Notes: generated from the sequence alone by a model not told the origin. A DNA stretch of 64,000 nucleotides from Cohnella terricola (GCF_007786475.1 NZ_VNJJ01000003.1:290055-354054), one strand, 5' to 3'; counted from the stretch's first letter, positions 9,135 to 18,716 are shown. Translations and numbers: made by a program.

Positions 9135-11171
9135 TTAGTTTCCCATGAATGGCAGCCACCAATTCCATTTCCCGAAATATTTCATCAGAGACGGCACGAG
9201 TACCATCCGGATGATCGTCGCGTCCAGGAACAAAGCCGTCGCGATACCGATGCCGAGCTGCTTGACCCCCGAGACGCCGGCAAGAGCGAACGGTGCCGTC
9301 ACGGCGATCATGATCGTCGCCGCGGATACGATGATCTTGCCCGAACTCGCCATTCCTTCCCGGATAGCCTGTTCATGATCCCCCGTCTCCCGATATCTCT
9401 CATATATTCTCGACAGCAGGAAAATGCCGTAATCCATGCTGATTCCAAACGCCAATCCAAAAATAAAGACGGGAATCATGATCGCGATATCGGTAGGCTC
9501 CAGCCCGAATCTCCCCTCTTGGAAGAGCCACGACAAGATGCCGTAACTGGCGCCGATCCCGATCAAAATCATCGCTATCGCTTTTAGCGGGATCAGGAGC
9601 GAACGGAAAGCGGCGGCCAAGACAATAAAGTTGGAGACGATAACGAATAAGAGGACGTATTTCATGCGGGACTGAATTTCTTCATGCACTTCCTGATGAT
9701 ATTTCGGTTCCCCTCCGATTAACGCTCCGAAGGCGGCATAGCGAAGGGTATGCTCACGTACCCAATTCATGGCTTCCTTCGAGCTCTCTTTCCCCCGCAA
9801 CCATACCGTCAGAAGCAAATGCCCATTGTCCATATTCGATTTTGCCGATTCAATTCGAAGAACCGCGGGATCTTGCTCGAGATCGCTCCGGATGCGCGTC
9901 GCCCGATTGCTTTCTACGATGACAAACGCTTGCGAAAAGCGATTCGTTTGAAGCTTGTCCGATACGGCTTCGGCTGCCTGTCGCGCTTCCCGCTCTTTCG
10001 GCAGCGATTCGGGGCCAGGCACGCCGACTTGCATCGAATGAATCGGATAGATGCAGATTGTGAGTAATAGTATCGCAAGAAAGGCCGCTGTCAGAGGCCG
10101 TTTCATCATCGTGGCAACGAAACCGCGCCAGAACTTCGTTCCTCCACCAGGAATGCTGCGACGAGTACGGTGAGAAACGAAACGTTGTCTCCAAACAAAT
10201 AGAAGAGCCGGAACGAAGGTCAGATTAACAAGCAGCGAGATCGCGATCACCGCCAGCGTACCCAGAGCGACCGAATTGAAAATGGGCATGCGGATATAGA
10301 ACGTTCCGATCAGCGCCAGAATGACGCATGCCGCAGATACCGCGACCGTTCTTCCGGAGGTCGCCATCGTTGCCATGATGGCTTGGGATACGCTCAATCG
10401 TTGGCTTTCTTCGCGATACCGGCTTACCATCAGCAGGGCAAAGTCGATGCATACGGCCATGCCCACCATCGGAATGACATTGTATACGAAGACAGACAAG
10501 GACAGTCCGCCATAATAGCCGATCCCGTACATGACGCCCATCGCCATGAGCACTGATATACCGCCGGCCGCAAGGGGAATCATGGCAGGCACAACCCCAC
10601 CTAGCGCATAAGTCAATAATACGAAAGCGACCGGCAGGCCGATCCTTTCCGCTGCGGCCAGATCTTTCCCGCTCAACCGGTTTACGTCCTCTTGGACAAC
10701 CGGCTTTCCGGTCATTCGGACCTCGATGCCGCTCGCATCCGAAATCTCTTCTCGTATTCGATCTAACGCCTTTTTCTTATCGCCGGAAGAACCGGGAAGA
10801 ACGGAGACGACGGCAGGCACATATTCTGCGCGCACCTTCCTCGGCGAGCCTACCGGCGGTGAAGAGATCGTCACGCCGCCGATTCTCCCTATTCGCACCA
10901 AGACGTCGGAGACGGACGATTGAAAATCGATGTGCGGCAAGCTCTTCACGTTCTCGAACACGAGAACAATCGGCTCGTCCGGCATTTGAAACTCCCTGTC
11001 CAACATCTTCTGAACTTGAGCGTACTGCCCGTCGGTCGTAAGCCCGTGATCGCCGAGCACGCTTGGTAAACGCACGGCGAACGGGACGGAAATCGCCGTA
11101 ACGAGCAGCCATAAAGCGATGACCCATGAGGAATGCCTAATCGATAAGGACGTCAATCTGCGGAAGATCAT
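9135..11171 (-). CDS. MMPL-family (RND-type) transporter
   Basis: 678 residues with two homologous halves, each having one membrane helix, a large extracytoplasmic loop and a helix bundle (about 12 helices in all). Typical MMPL sequences are present: VFVYNVIPMVGMAVCIDFALL in the first half, and IMIPVFIFGLAFGISMDYGIF with LLSRIYERY in the second half. Such proteins move lipids or lipid-like metabolites using the proton gradient. It is the last gene of the type III polyketide operon, overlapping the ketosynthase gene by the tetranucleotide ATGA. An exporter for the alkyl-polyketide product is therefore the simplest reading. MmpL/YdfJ-like proteins are the closest family. Confidence 0.88.
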   Translation of the reverse strand: MIFRRLTSLSIRHSSWVIALWLLVTAISVPFAVRLPSVLGDHGLTTDGQYAQVQKMLDREFQMPDEPIVLVFENVKSLPHIDFQSSVSDVLVRIGRIGGVTISSPPVGSPRKVRAEYVPAVVSVLPGSSGDKKKALDRIREEISDASGIEVRMTGKPVVQEDVNRLSGKDLAAAERIGLPVAFVLLTYALGGVVPAMIPLAAGGISVLMAMGVMYGIGYYGGLSLSVFVYNVIPMVGMAVCIDFALLMVSRYREESQRLSVSQAIMATMATSGRTVAVSAACVILALIGTFYIRMPIFNSVALGTLAVIAISLLVNLTFVPALLFVWRQRFVSHRTRRSIPGGGTKFWRGFVATMMKRPLTAAFLAILLLTICIYPIHSMQVGVPGPESLPKEREARQAAEAVSDKLQTNRFSQAFVIVESNRATRIRSDLEQDPAVLRIESAKSNMDNGHLLLTVWLRGKESSKEAMNWVREHTLRYAAFGALIGGEPKYHQEVHEEIQSRMKYVLLFVIVSNFIVLAAAFRSLLIPLKAIAMILIGIGASYGILSWLFQEGRFGLEPTDIAIMIPVFIFGLAFGISMDYGIFLLSRIYERYRETGDHEQAIREGMASSGKIIVSAATIMIAVTAPFALAGVSGVKQLGIGIATALFLDATIIRMVLVPSLMKYFGKWNWWLPFMGN

Positions 11172-12418
11172 GCTCTGAACCGCTCGGCTTGCCCGAATAT
11201 CAAAACGGCATTATGGCCGCCAAATGCAAAAGTATTGGACATAACAGCTTGAAGTGCCCCTCGCTTGGCCTCATTCGGCGTATAATCCAGATCCAGTTCA
11301 CAGTCCGTCTCTTCGCAATGGATCGTGGGCGGGATGATTCCGTCCCTCAGCGCAAGAACGGATAATACCGCCTCCGCAGCGCCTGACGCGCCCAGAAGGT
11401 GCCCCGTCATCGACTTCGTCGAGCTGATACCGAGATCGTAAGCACGGGAACCGAATGCCGACTTTATGGCTCTTGTTTCCGTCAAGTCGTTCAAGACCGT
11501 GCTTGTCCCATGCGCGTTGATATATTGAATGTTTCCCGGAGTGAGAGAAGCATCCTCTAACGCGAGTGTCATCGCCCTCGCCCAATCGCTTCCGTCCGGG
11601 CGAGGTGCCGCGATGTGGTAACCTTCTCCGCAGGAGCCGTACCCAAGCAATTCGGCGTAGATGTCCGCTCCCCGGGCCTTGGCGTGATCCCACGCTTCCA
11701 GGACGAGTATACCGGCACCTTCTCCCATGATGAATCCGTCGCGCCGCCGATCGAACGGGCGGCAACCGTTCGCGGGGTCGGTCTGCTGTGATAAAGCTCT
11801 CATCGCCGAGAAGGAAGCCAATCCGATCTTGCATATCGGAGCTTCCGCTCCTCCGGCGATCATGATCTCGGCGTCGCCTCTCTGGATGGCTTTGAACGCT
11901 TCTCCGATCGACTGAGATCCGGATGCGCACGCCGCGGTCGTGCACCCCGTAATTCCTCTGGCTCCGAACCGGATAGCGACACGACTTGCCGCCATGTTAG
12001 GGAGGTACATGGTTAGAGCAAACGGCGAGACCCGCTCGTAACCATCCTGAATCGCCTCGCGCATTCCGGATTCGAACGTGTGGATACCGCCGACTCCGCT
12101 GCCGATCCATACGCCTGTGCGGAGCGGGTCCGCGTTGACGCCGAGAGTCAAGCCGCTGTCGCGAACCGCTTCATCTGCTGCGGCAAGCGCGAATTGGATG
12201 AAGCGGTCCGATCTTCTCGCTTCCTTCGCTTCCATCCAGTCTCGCGGCTCGAAATCGGCGACTTCCGCGGCGAGCTTGACCGGCAAATCCTCCGTCCGCG
12301 CGTCCGCTATCCTCCGGATGCCGGATACGCCGTTTATCGCGTTGCGCCAAGTGATCTCCTTATTCAGCCCGATCGGGGTTATACACCCCATTCCCGTAAC
12401 CGCCACCCGTCTCTTCAT
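11168..12418 (-). CDS. Beta-ketoacyl-ACP synthase II-like ketosynthase
   Basis: 416 residues, full length for FabF-type condensing enzymes. The Cys-His-His triad is intact: C164 (TAACASGSQ), H303 (NAHGTST) and H340 (SMTGHLLGASGAAEA). The start at ATG 12418 is set by GGGGAGG 6 nt upstream. Embedded between the FAD oxidoreductase and the exporter genes of a type III polyketide operon, it is unlikely to be the housekeeping FabF, which normally sits next to acpP or fabH. A plausible role is making a special fatty acyl starter for the type III synthase or modifying its product. This role is inferred from position only. Confidence 0.88.
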   Translation of the reverse strand: MKRRVAVTGMGCITPIGLNKEITWRNAINGVSGIRRIADARTEDLPVKLAAEVADFEPRDWMEAKEARRSDRFIQFALAAADEAVRDSGLTLGVNADPLRTGVWIGSGVGGIHTFESGMREAIQDGYERVSPFALTMYLPNMAASRVAIRFGARGITGCTTAACASGSQSIGEAFKAIQRGDAEIMIAGGAEAPICKIGLASFSAMRALSQQTDPANGCRPFDRRRDGFIMGEGAGILVLEAWDHAKARGADIYAELLGYGSCGEGYHIAAPRPDGSDWARAMTLALEDASLTPGNIQYINAHGTSTVLNDLTETRAIKSAFGSRAYDLGISSTKSMTGHLLGASGAAEAVLSVLALRDGIIPPTIHCEETDCELDLDYTPNEAKRGALQAVMSNTFAFGGHNAVLIFGQAERFRA

Positions 12419-12442
12419 TGGCAGCCTCCCCTTCCGCATTCA

Positions 12443-13573
12443 CTATCGCAATCGGGTCGCTTGAACCAGCCTCTTCGCCGCGCCGGGCAAAATCGCCCCC
12501 ATTCGGAACAACCAGGACGTCATAGACGGATTCGCGAGCAAGCTTTCCAGCAGACTTCCCCATTTGAGCGCGCCGGAGAACTGCTGTTTGAGCAGTTCGG
12601 AATAGGCTTTTTTCCATTCCTCGTATGTGCATTTGCCGCGTAAGTAGGAATCGGCCAGCGGAGCGCATAGCCGCACGGAACGCAGCGCCATGGACATGCC
12701 GTCCCCGCAGAACGGAGGAATGACTGCAGCCGCGTCGCCGATGCACGGAATCCCGTTCCATCCTCTCGGCTCGGGACGAATCTCGACCGGATATACGGTC
12801 GCGCGGGTTCCGGGTACTTCGATCGCCTGTTCCAATCTGCTTCGAAGAACCGGAATTCTGGCTGCGGCGCTTTCCATGATTCGACGAAGCACATCCGAAC
12901 CGTCGCGCGGGAACAAGTCCGGAGTGAGCAGCGCCGCCACGTTCAAACGTTCTCCCTCGATCGGGGCGATACCGACATAGCCCCCTTGAAAAAAATAAAG
13001 ATCGACTACAGGGTCCGAGTCCGATCCGACATAGTGAGATTTGATCCCCATATACACCCGCCGCGTGGGCCTACTTTTCACCTCGCGATAGCCACGCAAG
13101 GAGTTTCTTCCCCATGCCGCGATCACGGCCCGCGAATGCAGTCTCGTTCTCCCTTCTTTCGAAGAAAACTCGATCGCATGTCCGTTCGAAACCTCATTCA
13201 CTGCCGTTACGGTTCCGGTATATGCGCGAACGCCTTTCTCCTGTGCAGACCACAGCAAGCGGGCGTCCAATGCGTGCCGACTGACCCCTCGGGCGATGCC
13301 GGATAACGGAATTTCTAGAGATATGCCGCGTTCCGTATGAAGACGAGCTTTGATAATCTGAGATGGCCGAAGGGAATTCACGGCTTCGGCCAATCCAAGC
13401 TCTTGCAACGTCCCGATGGATTCCGGGGACAGAAATTCCCCGCAAGCTTTATGACGAGGAAATTTGCTTTTCTCGATCAGGGCGACATCCCACCCTTTTC
13501 GGGCAAGCGCATACGCCATGCTGCTTCCGGCCACACCCGCTCCAATGACGACCGCATCATATTCCGTTTTCAT
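12443..13573 (-). CDS. FAD-dependent oxidoreductase (geranylgeranyl-reductase / aromatic hydroxylase-like)
   Basis: 376 residues. N-terminal GAGVAGSSMAYALARKG dinucleotide-binding motif, a PRHKACGEF segment and the CIGDAAAVIPPFCGDGMSMAL second FAD motif are those of the geranylgeranyl reductase/PHBH group. It probably oxidises or reduces the polyketide ring or chain. The start at ATG 13573 has GGGAGG 9 nt upstream; the preceding TTG is a weaker choice. The gene overlaps the methyltransferase gene by 17 nt, indicating one operon with coupled translation. Confidence 0.85.
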   Translation of the reverse strand: MKTEYDAVVIGAGVAGSSMAYALARKGWDVALIEKSKFPRHKACGEFLSPESIGTLQELGLAEAVNSLRPSQIIKARLHTERGISLEIPLSGIARGVSRHALDARLLWSAQEKGVRAYTGTVTAVNEVSNGHAIEFSSKEGRTRLHSRAVIAAWGRNSLRGYREVKSRPTRRVYMGIKSHYVGSDSDPVVDLYFFQGGYVGIAPIEGERLNVAALLTPDLFPRDGSDVLRRIMESAAARIPVLRSRLEQAIEVPGTRATVYPVEIRPEPRGWNGIPCIGDAAAVIPPFCGDGMSMALRSVRLCAPLADSYLRGKCTYEEWKKAYSELLKQQFSGALKWGSLLESLLANPSMTSWLFRMGAILPGAAKRLVQATRLR

Positions 13574-14300
13574 CAAACTCGGCCTCCCGTCTCTTTGGAA
13601 CGATCACGGCGTAACGAAATAGAGGCCTCCAACGGTATGTCATGTCCGTGTTTCCAAGCTGCCGCGAGAGACGGCGGAAATCTTCTCCTCGAAACCCGCG
13701 TGCTACGGAAAGCGGTCCGTCGTGCCGGATATACGGATTCCGCGATACGATTCGCGTGGCGATCCAGACCGCCGTCCACGGAATCCAATGCCGATGAATA
13801 TCGTTGATAACGACCCCGATTCTCGAGAGAGACAGCATTCGGTTAACGATTGACGGCAGTTGGCCCGAAGGAAAGTGATGAACGAATTGCGAAGCGGTCA
13901 CGATATCCGCCCGAAGCTCGGTCGGACGGAACAAATCCTGACGCACGAAATCAACTCGCGAATCAGTGCGGAACAGACGTTCCGCTTCCGTGCGCGCTTC
14001 CTCCGTCACGTCGGTTAGAACGATTTTCAGCTTCACGCCTCTTTTGTCCGCCCATTTTAACACCGAGAGATTGATGTCACCCGAACCGGAGCCGATGTCC
14101 AAGATGGTGAAGTCCTTCGGTTTGCCCGCATGTTTCCATAAATATTTAATGCCATAAAGTATTGGATTCTGGGCTCCGAATATTCGATTCAGCCTGCTTA
14201 AATGCCGGAACGCTTCCAGGAGCGATTCACCGCCTACTGAGAAGTCGTCCATATATTCCGGCTCGGTCGAACGTTGCCGAAGACCTCGGACCGGGTTCAT
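13557..14300 (-). CDS. Class I SAM-dependent methyltransferase
   Basis: 247 residues. SAM-binding motif I is ILDIGSGSGDIN, with an acidic residue ending beta-2 (VLTDVT) and a post-motif region ADIVTASQFVHHF. It overlaps the polyketide synthase gene through ATGA and the oxidoreductase gene by 17 nt. By position it would O- or C-methylate the polyketide, similar in principle to methylation of alkylresorcinols and alkylpyrones by other bacterial type III clusters; this is inference. The unrelated BpsB-type isoprenylcysteine methyltransferase that often accompanies Bacillus type III synthases is not present here. Confidence 0.87.
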   Translation of the reverse strand: MNPVRGLRQRSTEPEYMDDFSVGGESLLEAFRHLSRLNRIFGAQNPILYGIKYLWKHAGKPKDFTILDIGSGSGDINLSVLKWADKRGVKLKIVLTDVTEEARTEAERLFRTDSRVDFVRQDLFRPTELRADIVTASQFVHHFPSGQLPSIVNRMLSLSRIGVVINDIHRHWIPWTAVWIATRIVSRNPYIRHDGPLSVARGFRGEDFRRLSRQLGNTDMTYRWRPLFRYAVIVPKRREAEFDENGI

Positions 14301-15394
14301 GGATGAAAGGTAAAACGAATCATTTCGGCTGTCATGCCGGGTCCGAAGGCCACGGCGATTCCTTCTTTCATCCCTTCGTTTTTCTCAAGCTGTCTTTCTC
14401 TGATTTCCGCTAACACGAACAATATCGTTGCCGAGGACATGTTGCCATAACGGCGTAGAACGGATCTGCTGGCTTCCGTTTGCGAATCTTCGAGTCCAAA
14501 TGCCGCGGATAGCGCATCGATGATCCCCCGGCCTCCGGGATGGATCGCCCATAATTCCGGCATTTCTTCGCAGCCCCAGAACAACTGTAAAGCTTCGGGG
14601 ACTTCTCTTGCGATCAACCGCGGGATTTCCGGAGAAAGAAACAGGCGGAAGCCGTAATTCCCGATCGTCCATCTCATTTTGTCCGATGTATTTGGCAGCA
14701 GCAGCGCCTGCGTCTTGCGCAAGCCGAAGTTGCCCTCGTCTGCGGGGTCCGGCTTCCCGATGACGCAAGCCGATGCGCCGTCGCCGAAAAAAGCGGCGGC
14801 GAAGAGTTGTTCCCGTTCGAATGAAGGCTGAATATGTAAGGTGCACAATTCAACAGCAACGACGAGCACTTTGGACGACGGGCTGTTTCGAACGATCTCT
14901 TCCGCTTGCCGTATCGCGGTCAGACCAGCGGCGCACCCCATGAACGTCAGCGGAATTCGCCGAACGTCGGGACGAAGATCCAGCGGATCGATCAATTCCG
15001 CGTCAAGTCCCGGAAGGAACATCCCCGTGCAGCTTACCGCGATCAAATGCGTGATGTCTCCCGGCCGGCTCTTGCTATCCGCAAGTGCCTTACGGGCCGC
15101 TTCCGCCGCCAATACGACGGCCTCACGTTGGTAGATCGCCATGCGTTCTTCCGTCGTTGGAACGCCTGTATCTGCACCAGAGGGTAAATAACAGCAGCTT
15201 GCCGCAGGTTCCAATAACCGAGGATCGCAAGTATACCTTCGATCCACCCCGCTATGGCCGAATATTCGCTGTGCCCACCTGGCGTTATCCGGACTGCTCG
15301 CCAATGCATCGGACAAACGGCGGGACGCGTCTTCTTGATCAAGGCCATAAGCCGGAACGGCCGTACCTATGCCTACAATGGCTACATGTTCCAA
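14297..15394 (-). CDS. Type III polyketide synthase (chalcone/stilbene synthase-like)
   Basis: 365 residues with the chosen start. The catalytic Cys-His-Asn triad is visible at C122 (AVSCTGMFLPGLD), H285 (LWAIHPGGRG) and N318 (RYGNMSSAT). These homodimeric enzymes condense malonyl-CoA onto a fatty acyl starter to give alkylpyrones or alkylresorcinols. The start is uncertain: a TTG at 15394 follows GGGGG by 10 nt and puts the conserved AIVGIGTAVPAY near the N terminus as in Bacillus BcsA, while the frame stays open to a TTG at 15433. It is the first gene of a tightly overlapped five-gene operon, with a ~195-bp divergent promoter region shared with the FUSC gene. Confidence 0.9.
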   Translation of the reverse strand: MEHVAIVGIGTAVPAYGLDQEDASRRLSDALASSPDNARWAQRIFGHSGVDRRYTCDPRLLEPAASCCYLPSGADTGVPTTEERMAIYQREAVVLAAEAARKALADSKSRPGDITHLIAVSCTGMFLPGLDAELIDPLDLRPDVRRIPLTFMGCAAGLTAIRQAEEIVRNSPSSKVLVVAVELCTLHIQPSFEREQLFAAAFFGDGASACVIGKPDPADEGNFGLRKTQALLLPNTSDKMRWTIGNYGFRLFLSPEIPRLIAREVPEALQLFWGCEEMPELWAIHPGGRGIIDALSAAFGLEDSQTEASRSVLRRYGNMSSATILFVLAEIRERQLEKNEGMKEGIAVAFGPGMTAEMIRFTFHP

Positions 15395-15589
15395 GAAATC
15401 GGAGCCCCCTATCGGAAATTCGAATTTGGGCAAACGAACGCAGTCGAGGACAAGTCGATGTTATTTCACTATATGAGAGAATCTAGAATCGCATTCCTCA
15501 AGGGGGTAAAGGGTTCCCGTTATAAAAGAACTCCGATCATGGAATAATATTTCGCACCGGATCATGAAAATCTTGAAAGGACAATCGAA

Positions 15590-16606
15590 GTGAAAAATAA
15601 AATGATAGCGTTCATCTATCAAAGCGCCGTCGTATGGAAAATCCCTCTAGCTGCGGCTCTGTCCTGGCAAATCGCGGAATGGGCCGGTTCCAAGCATCCT
15701 TATTTAGCTCCACTGACAGTCATCTTGTCGATTCATGCCACGGTTAACGAGTCCTTGCAATTTGCTTGGCAGCGCGTCCTCGGTACGATTGCAGGCGTTC
15801 TTTTTACGGCTTGGATAGCACCTTACGTTGGATTGAACGCATGGAGTATCGCTCTCCTTCTATTCGCCGCGGGACTTGTCGCGAAACTGCTGAAATTGGA
15901 TCACGCGATCCTGATCCAAGTCGCGCTTAGCATTTTATTCGTGATGTACTTTCAAAACAAGATGCCGACCTATTCGTTCGATCGGATACGCGATACCGTT
16001 ATCGGGGCCGTCGTCGCCGTTGTGATCCAGATGATCTTGCTCCCTCCCGATTCCGTCGCCACAGCCAAAGACAAGATCATGCATTTTGCCGACCGTTTAA
16101 TCCAACTATTTAATCTCGCCGCATCCTGGGTGGAGAACGGTTGTTCCCCTGACGGAGACCGAGGCATGCAAGCGGAATTGCAAACGTTATTTCAAAAGCT
16201 TCATCAAGCGACCATTGAAACTGAAAAAGCCGATCAAAGCTTAATTCACCATCCCTTCGCCCGCAAAAAACGCAATACTTTGAACCAATTAAAAAAACAA
16301 TTGGACAAGCTTCGGCTAGGCTATGCGAATCTAACGGATATGATCCGGGTATTTACGAAATGGTCGGCAAGCGGCTCTTTTACGATAGAAGATCAACGGA
16401 ACTGGAGCGGTCATCTGAATATGATAGCGGAGCTTGTGAAGGAATGGAGGAGTCCTGCGGCTAGCGATCTTGGAGCCCGTGTGTCCGCCCTGGGCATTAA
16501 AGCGCCTTCTCATTTAGCGAACAATCAATTCCGGCTTGCCCTGTATACGAATGCTGAACAAATCGTTCAAGATTTCCATAATGAGGTCCTTAACAGCGAA
16601 CTATAG
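15590..16606 (+). CDS. FUSC / aromatic acid exporter-family membrane protein
   Basis: 338 residues. The first ~150 form about five to six closely spaced membrane helices (IPLAAALSWQIAEWAG, the conserved APLTVILSIHATVNESL, VLGTIAGVLFTAW, ALSILFVMYF). They are followed by a soluble, largely helical C-terminal half. This is the ArAE/DUF939 architecture found in proteins that export aromatic acids or other weak acids. The GTG start has AAAGGA 8 nt upstream; an ATG four codons later is possible. It is the only plus-strand gene in the first 28 kb, divergent from the polyketide operon, and its 3' end overlaps the convergent nucleotidyltransferase gene by 40 nt. Export of the polyketide is possible but unproven. 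Confidence 0.8.
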   Translation: MKNKMIAFIYQSAVVWKIPLAAALSWQIAEWAGSKHPYLAPLTVILSIHATVNESLQFAWQRVLGTIAGVLFTAWIAPYVGLNAWSIALLLFAAGLVAKLLKLDHAILIQVALSILFVMYFQNKMPTYSFDRIRDTVIGAVVAVVIQMILLPPDSVATAKDKIMHFADRLIQLFNLAASWVENGCSPDGDRGMQAELQTLFQKLHQATIETEKADQSLIHHPFARKKRNTLNQLKKQLDKLRLGYANLTDMIRVFTKWSASGSFTIEDQRNWSGHLNMIAELVKEWRSPAASDLGARVSALGIKAPSHLANNQFRLALYTNAEQIVQDFHNEVLNSEL

Positions 16607-17205
16607 TCTTCCATCGTATCAACATCCCTAAAATAGTCCGGGTTCGCGAAGTCGACGTGAGCACCCGATCCCCCTTCTCGGATCAGATATCTAGCGCCCT
16701 GATCGCCTTGCAAACGCAGAAGCTCGGGAAACATTCGGCGATCGAAAATGACAGGCGGTCTTGCCAAGCCATTAAAGCTCGCGGCTGCGTAATCGATATT
16801 GCGCTCATCTTGACCGGCATAATAATGCCCCAGCAATTCGTCTATCATCATCGAAGAAACGCAGGGTTGGTCCGCTAACAAAATCATGACGGCACTCAAA
16901 TCCGTTGACATTGCGGCCTCTACGCCGCACTTCAGCGATCGTGATTGTCCTGAACGGGCTTCAGGGCAGGAAACGACGGACCATTTCCGTTTGACCGGTT
17001 CCCGGTAAAATGCGCTGTCTATCCAATCCGCTTCTTCCTCGCCAGTTATGACCCATACATGTTCCAGTTGCGAGTTTAAGGCAGCGGCTAACGCATAATT
17101 GCCCAAACGCTTAGAACCGAGAGGGAGCCGGAGCTTATTCGTTCCCATACGCGTGCTTTGGCCCGCCGCCAAGTAGATGCCGCCTACGGAATTAGTTCGA
17201 TGCAT
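16567..17205 (-). CDS. pucB: MobA-like molybdenum cofactor nucleotidyltransferase (PucB-like)
   Basis: 212 residues. The N-terminal LAAGQSTRMGTNKL is the nucleotide-binding loop of MobA/MocA-type transferases, and LLADQPCVS supplies the metal-binding Asp. In Bacillus the PucB protein is proposed to mature the cofactor of xanthine dehydrogenase, probably by attaching a cytidine nucleotide to molybdopterin. It is the last gene of the operon and overlaps xdhC by 14 nt. No clear ribosome site is seen, consistent with coupled translation. The start could be ATG 17205 or the TTG two codons earlier. Confidence 0.82.
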   Translation of the reverse strand: MHRTNSVGGIYLAAGQSTRMGTNKLRLPLGSKRLGNYALAAALNSQLEHVWVITGEEEADWIDSAFYREPVKRKWSVVSCPEARSGQSRSLKCGVEAAMSTDLSAVMILLADQPCVSSMMIDELLGHYYAGQDERNIDYAAASFNGLARPPVIFDRRMFPELLRLQGDQGARYLIREGGSGAHVDFANPDYFRDVDTMEDYSSLLRTSLWKS

Positions 17206-18199
17206 GGTCAACAGTTTTACGCGTATTGTTTTTTCGATAAGTGTAGATTAAATCCGCAACAATGCTCACCGCGATTTCCGTCGGCCCTTCCGCGCCGATC
17301 GCAATTCCTACGGGATAACGAATATGCCCGGGAACGGGCTCGCCGTTTAGCAAACGTTCCGTACGTTTTTTCGATCCCAGTATGCCGAGGTAACGAAACG
17401 GCCGCTCGCGAAGCAAGCGAATCAGTTGCCGGTCCTTTTCGAAATGATGGGTCATCACGACGGCATAATCGTCTGGAGTAAATGAAGTCATGTCCGTCCA
17501 TTTTTCCGGCTGACCCAGAATCAAAGCAATCGCGTCCGGAAAATACTCCTGTCGGCACAATTCAGGTCTCCAATCGAAGACGGTAACGTGAAAACCGGTC
17601 GCCGCCGCAAACGACACCAGCGGTCTGGCATCGGGTGTTGCGCCGAAAACCATTAAGCGAGGAACGGGAATGTAAGTATGAAAAAATACTTCCGACCGGA
17701 TCGAAGGCACATCGTGTATCCCGCTCCTCCGTACATCCTTGAAAGGTGCCGTCATTTCAAGCAGATCGTGCGCAAATCCGTAGTCGCTAACAGTACGATC
17801 CGGGCTGATCTTTTTGAAGTGGACAACCCGGGATCCACGATCCAACTCGTTTTTTAACGTGGTTAAATGTTTCAGTAGCTTAGCGTCAACGGGTTCCATT
17901 GCCACATGGATTACCCCGCCGCATCCAGGAGACTCCCCCCAGGACAGCGGGTCCGGAGAATCCATATCGTATGCAAACACGCGTGAATCGCCTGAAGCCA
18001 ATAATTCCGGTACGCGGGCAGCGAGATCCGATTCCAGACACCCCGCGCTGAGAACCCCGATCTGAGTTCCGTTTTCAAGAAACAACATGGATGTCCCTTC
18101 TTTGCGGTAGGCGCTTCCTTCCACATGTATGATTGTCGCAAGCACGCTTCGCTCATCGGTCTGTTGTATGGTTTTCAGAATAAGATGGATTTCTTCCAT
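17192..18199 (-). CDS. pucA: XdhC/CoxI-family xanthine dehydrogenase maturation factor (PucA-like)
   Basis: 335 residues. The N-terminal XdhC/CoxI domain has VLATIIHVEGSAYRKEGTSML and GVLSAGCLESDLA; the C-terminal half is a Rossmann-type domain (LMVFGATPDARPLVSFAAATGFHV). XdhC proteins bind molybdenum cofactor, aid its sulfuration and insert it into xanthine dehydrogenase. The ATG start is preceded by a strong AAGGAGG. It overlaps the 2Fe-2S subunit gene by 47 nt, unusually long for an operon overlap, and the following pucB-like gene by 14 nt. Confidence 0.87.
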   Translation of the reverse strand: MEEIHLILKTIQQTDERSVLATIIHVEGSAYRKEGTSMLFLENGTQIGVLSAGCLESDLAARVPELLASGDSRVFAYDMDSPDPLSWGESPGCGGVIHVAMEPVDAKLLKHLTTLKNELDRGSRVVHFKKISPDRTVSDYGFAHDLLEMTAPFKDVRRSGIHDVPSIRSEVFFHTYIPVPRLMVFGATPDARPLVSFAAATGFHVTVFDWRPELCRQEYFPDAIALILGQPEKWTDMTSFTPDDYAVVMTHHFEKDRQLIRLLRERPFRYLGILGSKKRTERLLNGEPVPGHIRYPVGIAIGAEGPTEIAVSIVADLIYTYRKNNTRKTVDHASN

Positions 18200-18713
18200 A
18201 TCTGCCCCTCCTTAACTCCCGAAGGATGACGGCTTTGCATCTTTCTTCGGCACAAAATACAGCCTGTACCGCTTCGTGGATTTCTTCGTAGGACGTACAT
18301 CTACAAATGTTGGATTCGAGCCAGAACCGAATCGTCTCTACATTCGCGTCTGGATGAGCGGACAACAAACCATGACAATTCACGATAAAACCCGGCGTGC
18401 AGTATCCGCATTGGAAGGCTTGCTTGCGTGCGAAAACGGACAAGACTGGCGAATTCCTCAAACCTTCGATCGTCGTCATCTGTAGACCCTCGGCTTCCAC
18501 CGCAAGCATAAGGCAAGATTTGATAGGCAGCCCGTTCACCAATATCGTGCATGCGCCGCAATCGCCATTTTCGCATCCGGGTTTGCAACCCGTTAATCCG
18601 AGATCTTCCCGAAGTACGTGCAATAGCGTATTCGCCGCTCTTACGCGAAGGGTTTGCCGCTCGCCGTTCACGTAACATGTCAACGAATAATAAACCGGTT
18701 CGGTAGTCGGCAT
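18153..18713 (-). CDS. pucE: Xanthine dehydrogenase, 2Fe-2S subunit (PucE-like)
   Basis: 186 residues. Two [2Fe-2S] clusters can be read: a plant-ferredoxin type (C47, C52 and C55 in GCENGDCGACT, plus C67) and an alpha-helical type (CGYCTPGF and NICRCTSY). This subunit passes electrons from the molybdenum centre to FAD. Length is typical (150-200) with a somewhat long C-terminal tail of ~25 residues that lies in the region overlapping xdhC. Starts at ATG 18713, 3 nt after the FAD subunit gene. Confidence 0.9.
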   Translation of the reverse strand: MPTTEPVYYSLTCYVNGERQTLRVRAANTLLHVLREDLGLTGCKPGCENGDCGACTILVNGLPIKSCLMLAVEAEGLQMTTIEGLRNSPVLSVFARKQAFQCGYCTPGFIVNCHGLLSAHPDANVETIRFWLESNICRCTSYEEIHEAVQAVFCAEERCKAVILRELRRGRYGRNPSYSENHTTDR

Positions 18714-18716
18714 CGT

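Noticed and set aside
12443..15394. Classical Bacillus bpsA-bpsB alkylpyrone operon
   Set aside because: The methyltransferase here is a soluble class I SAM enzyme, not the membrane BpsB type, and additional ketosynthase and exporter genes are present.
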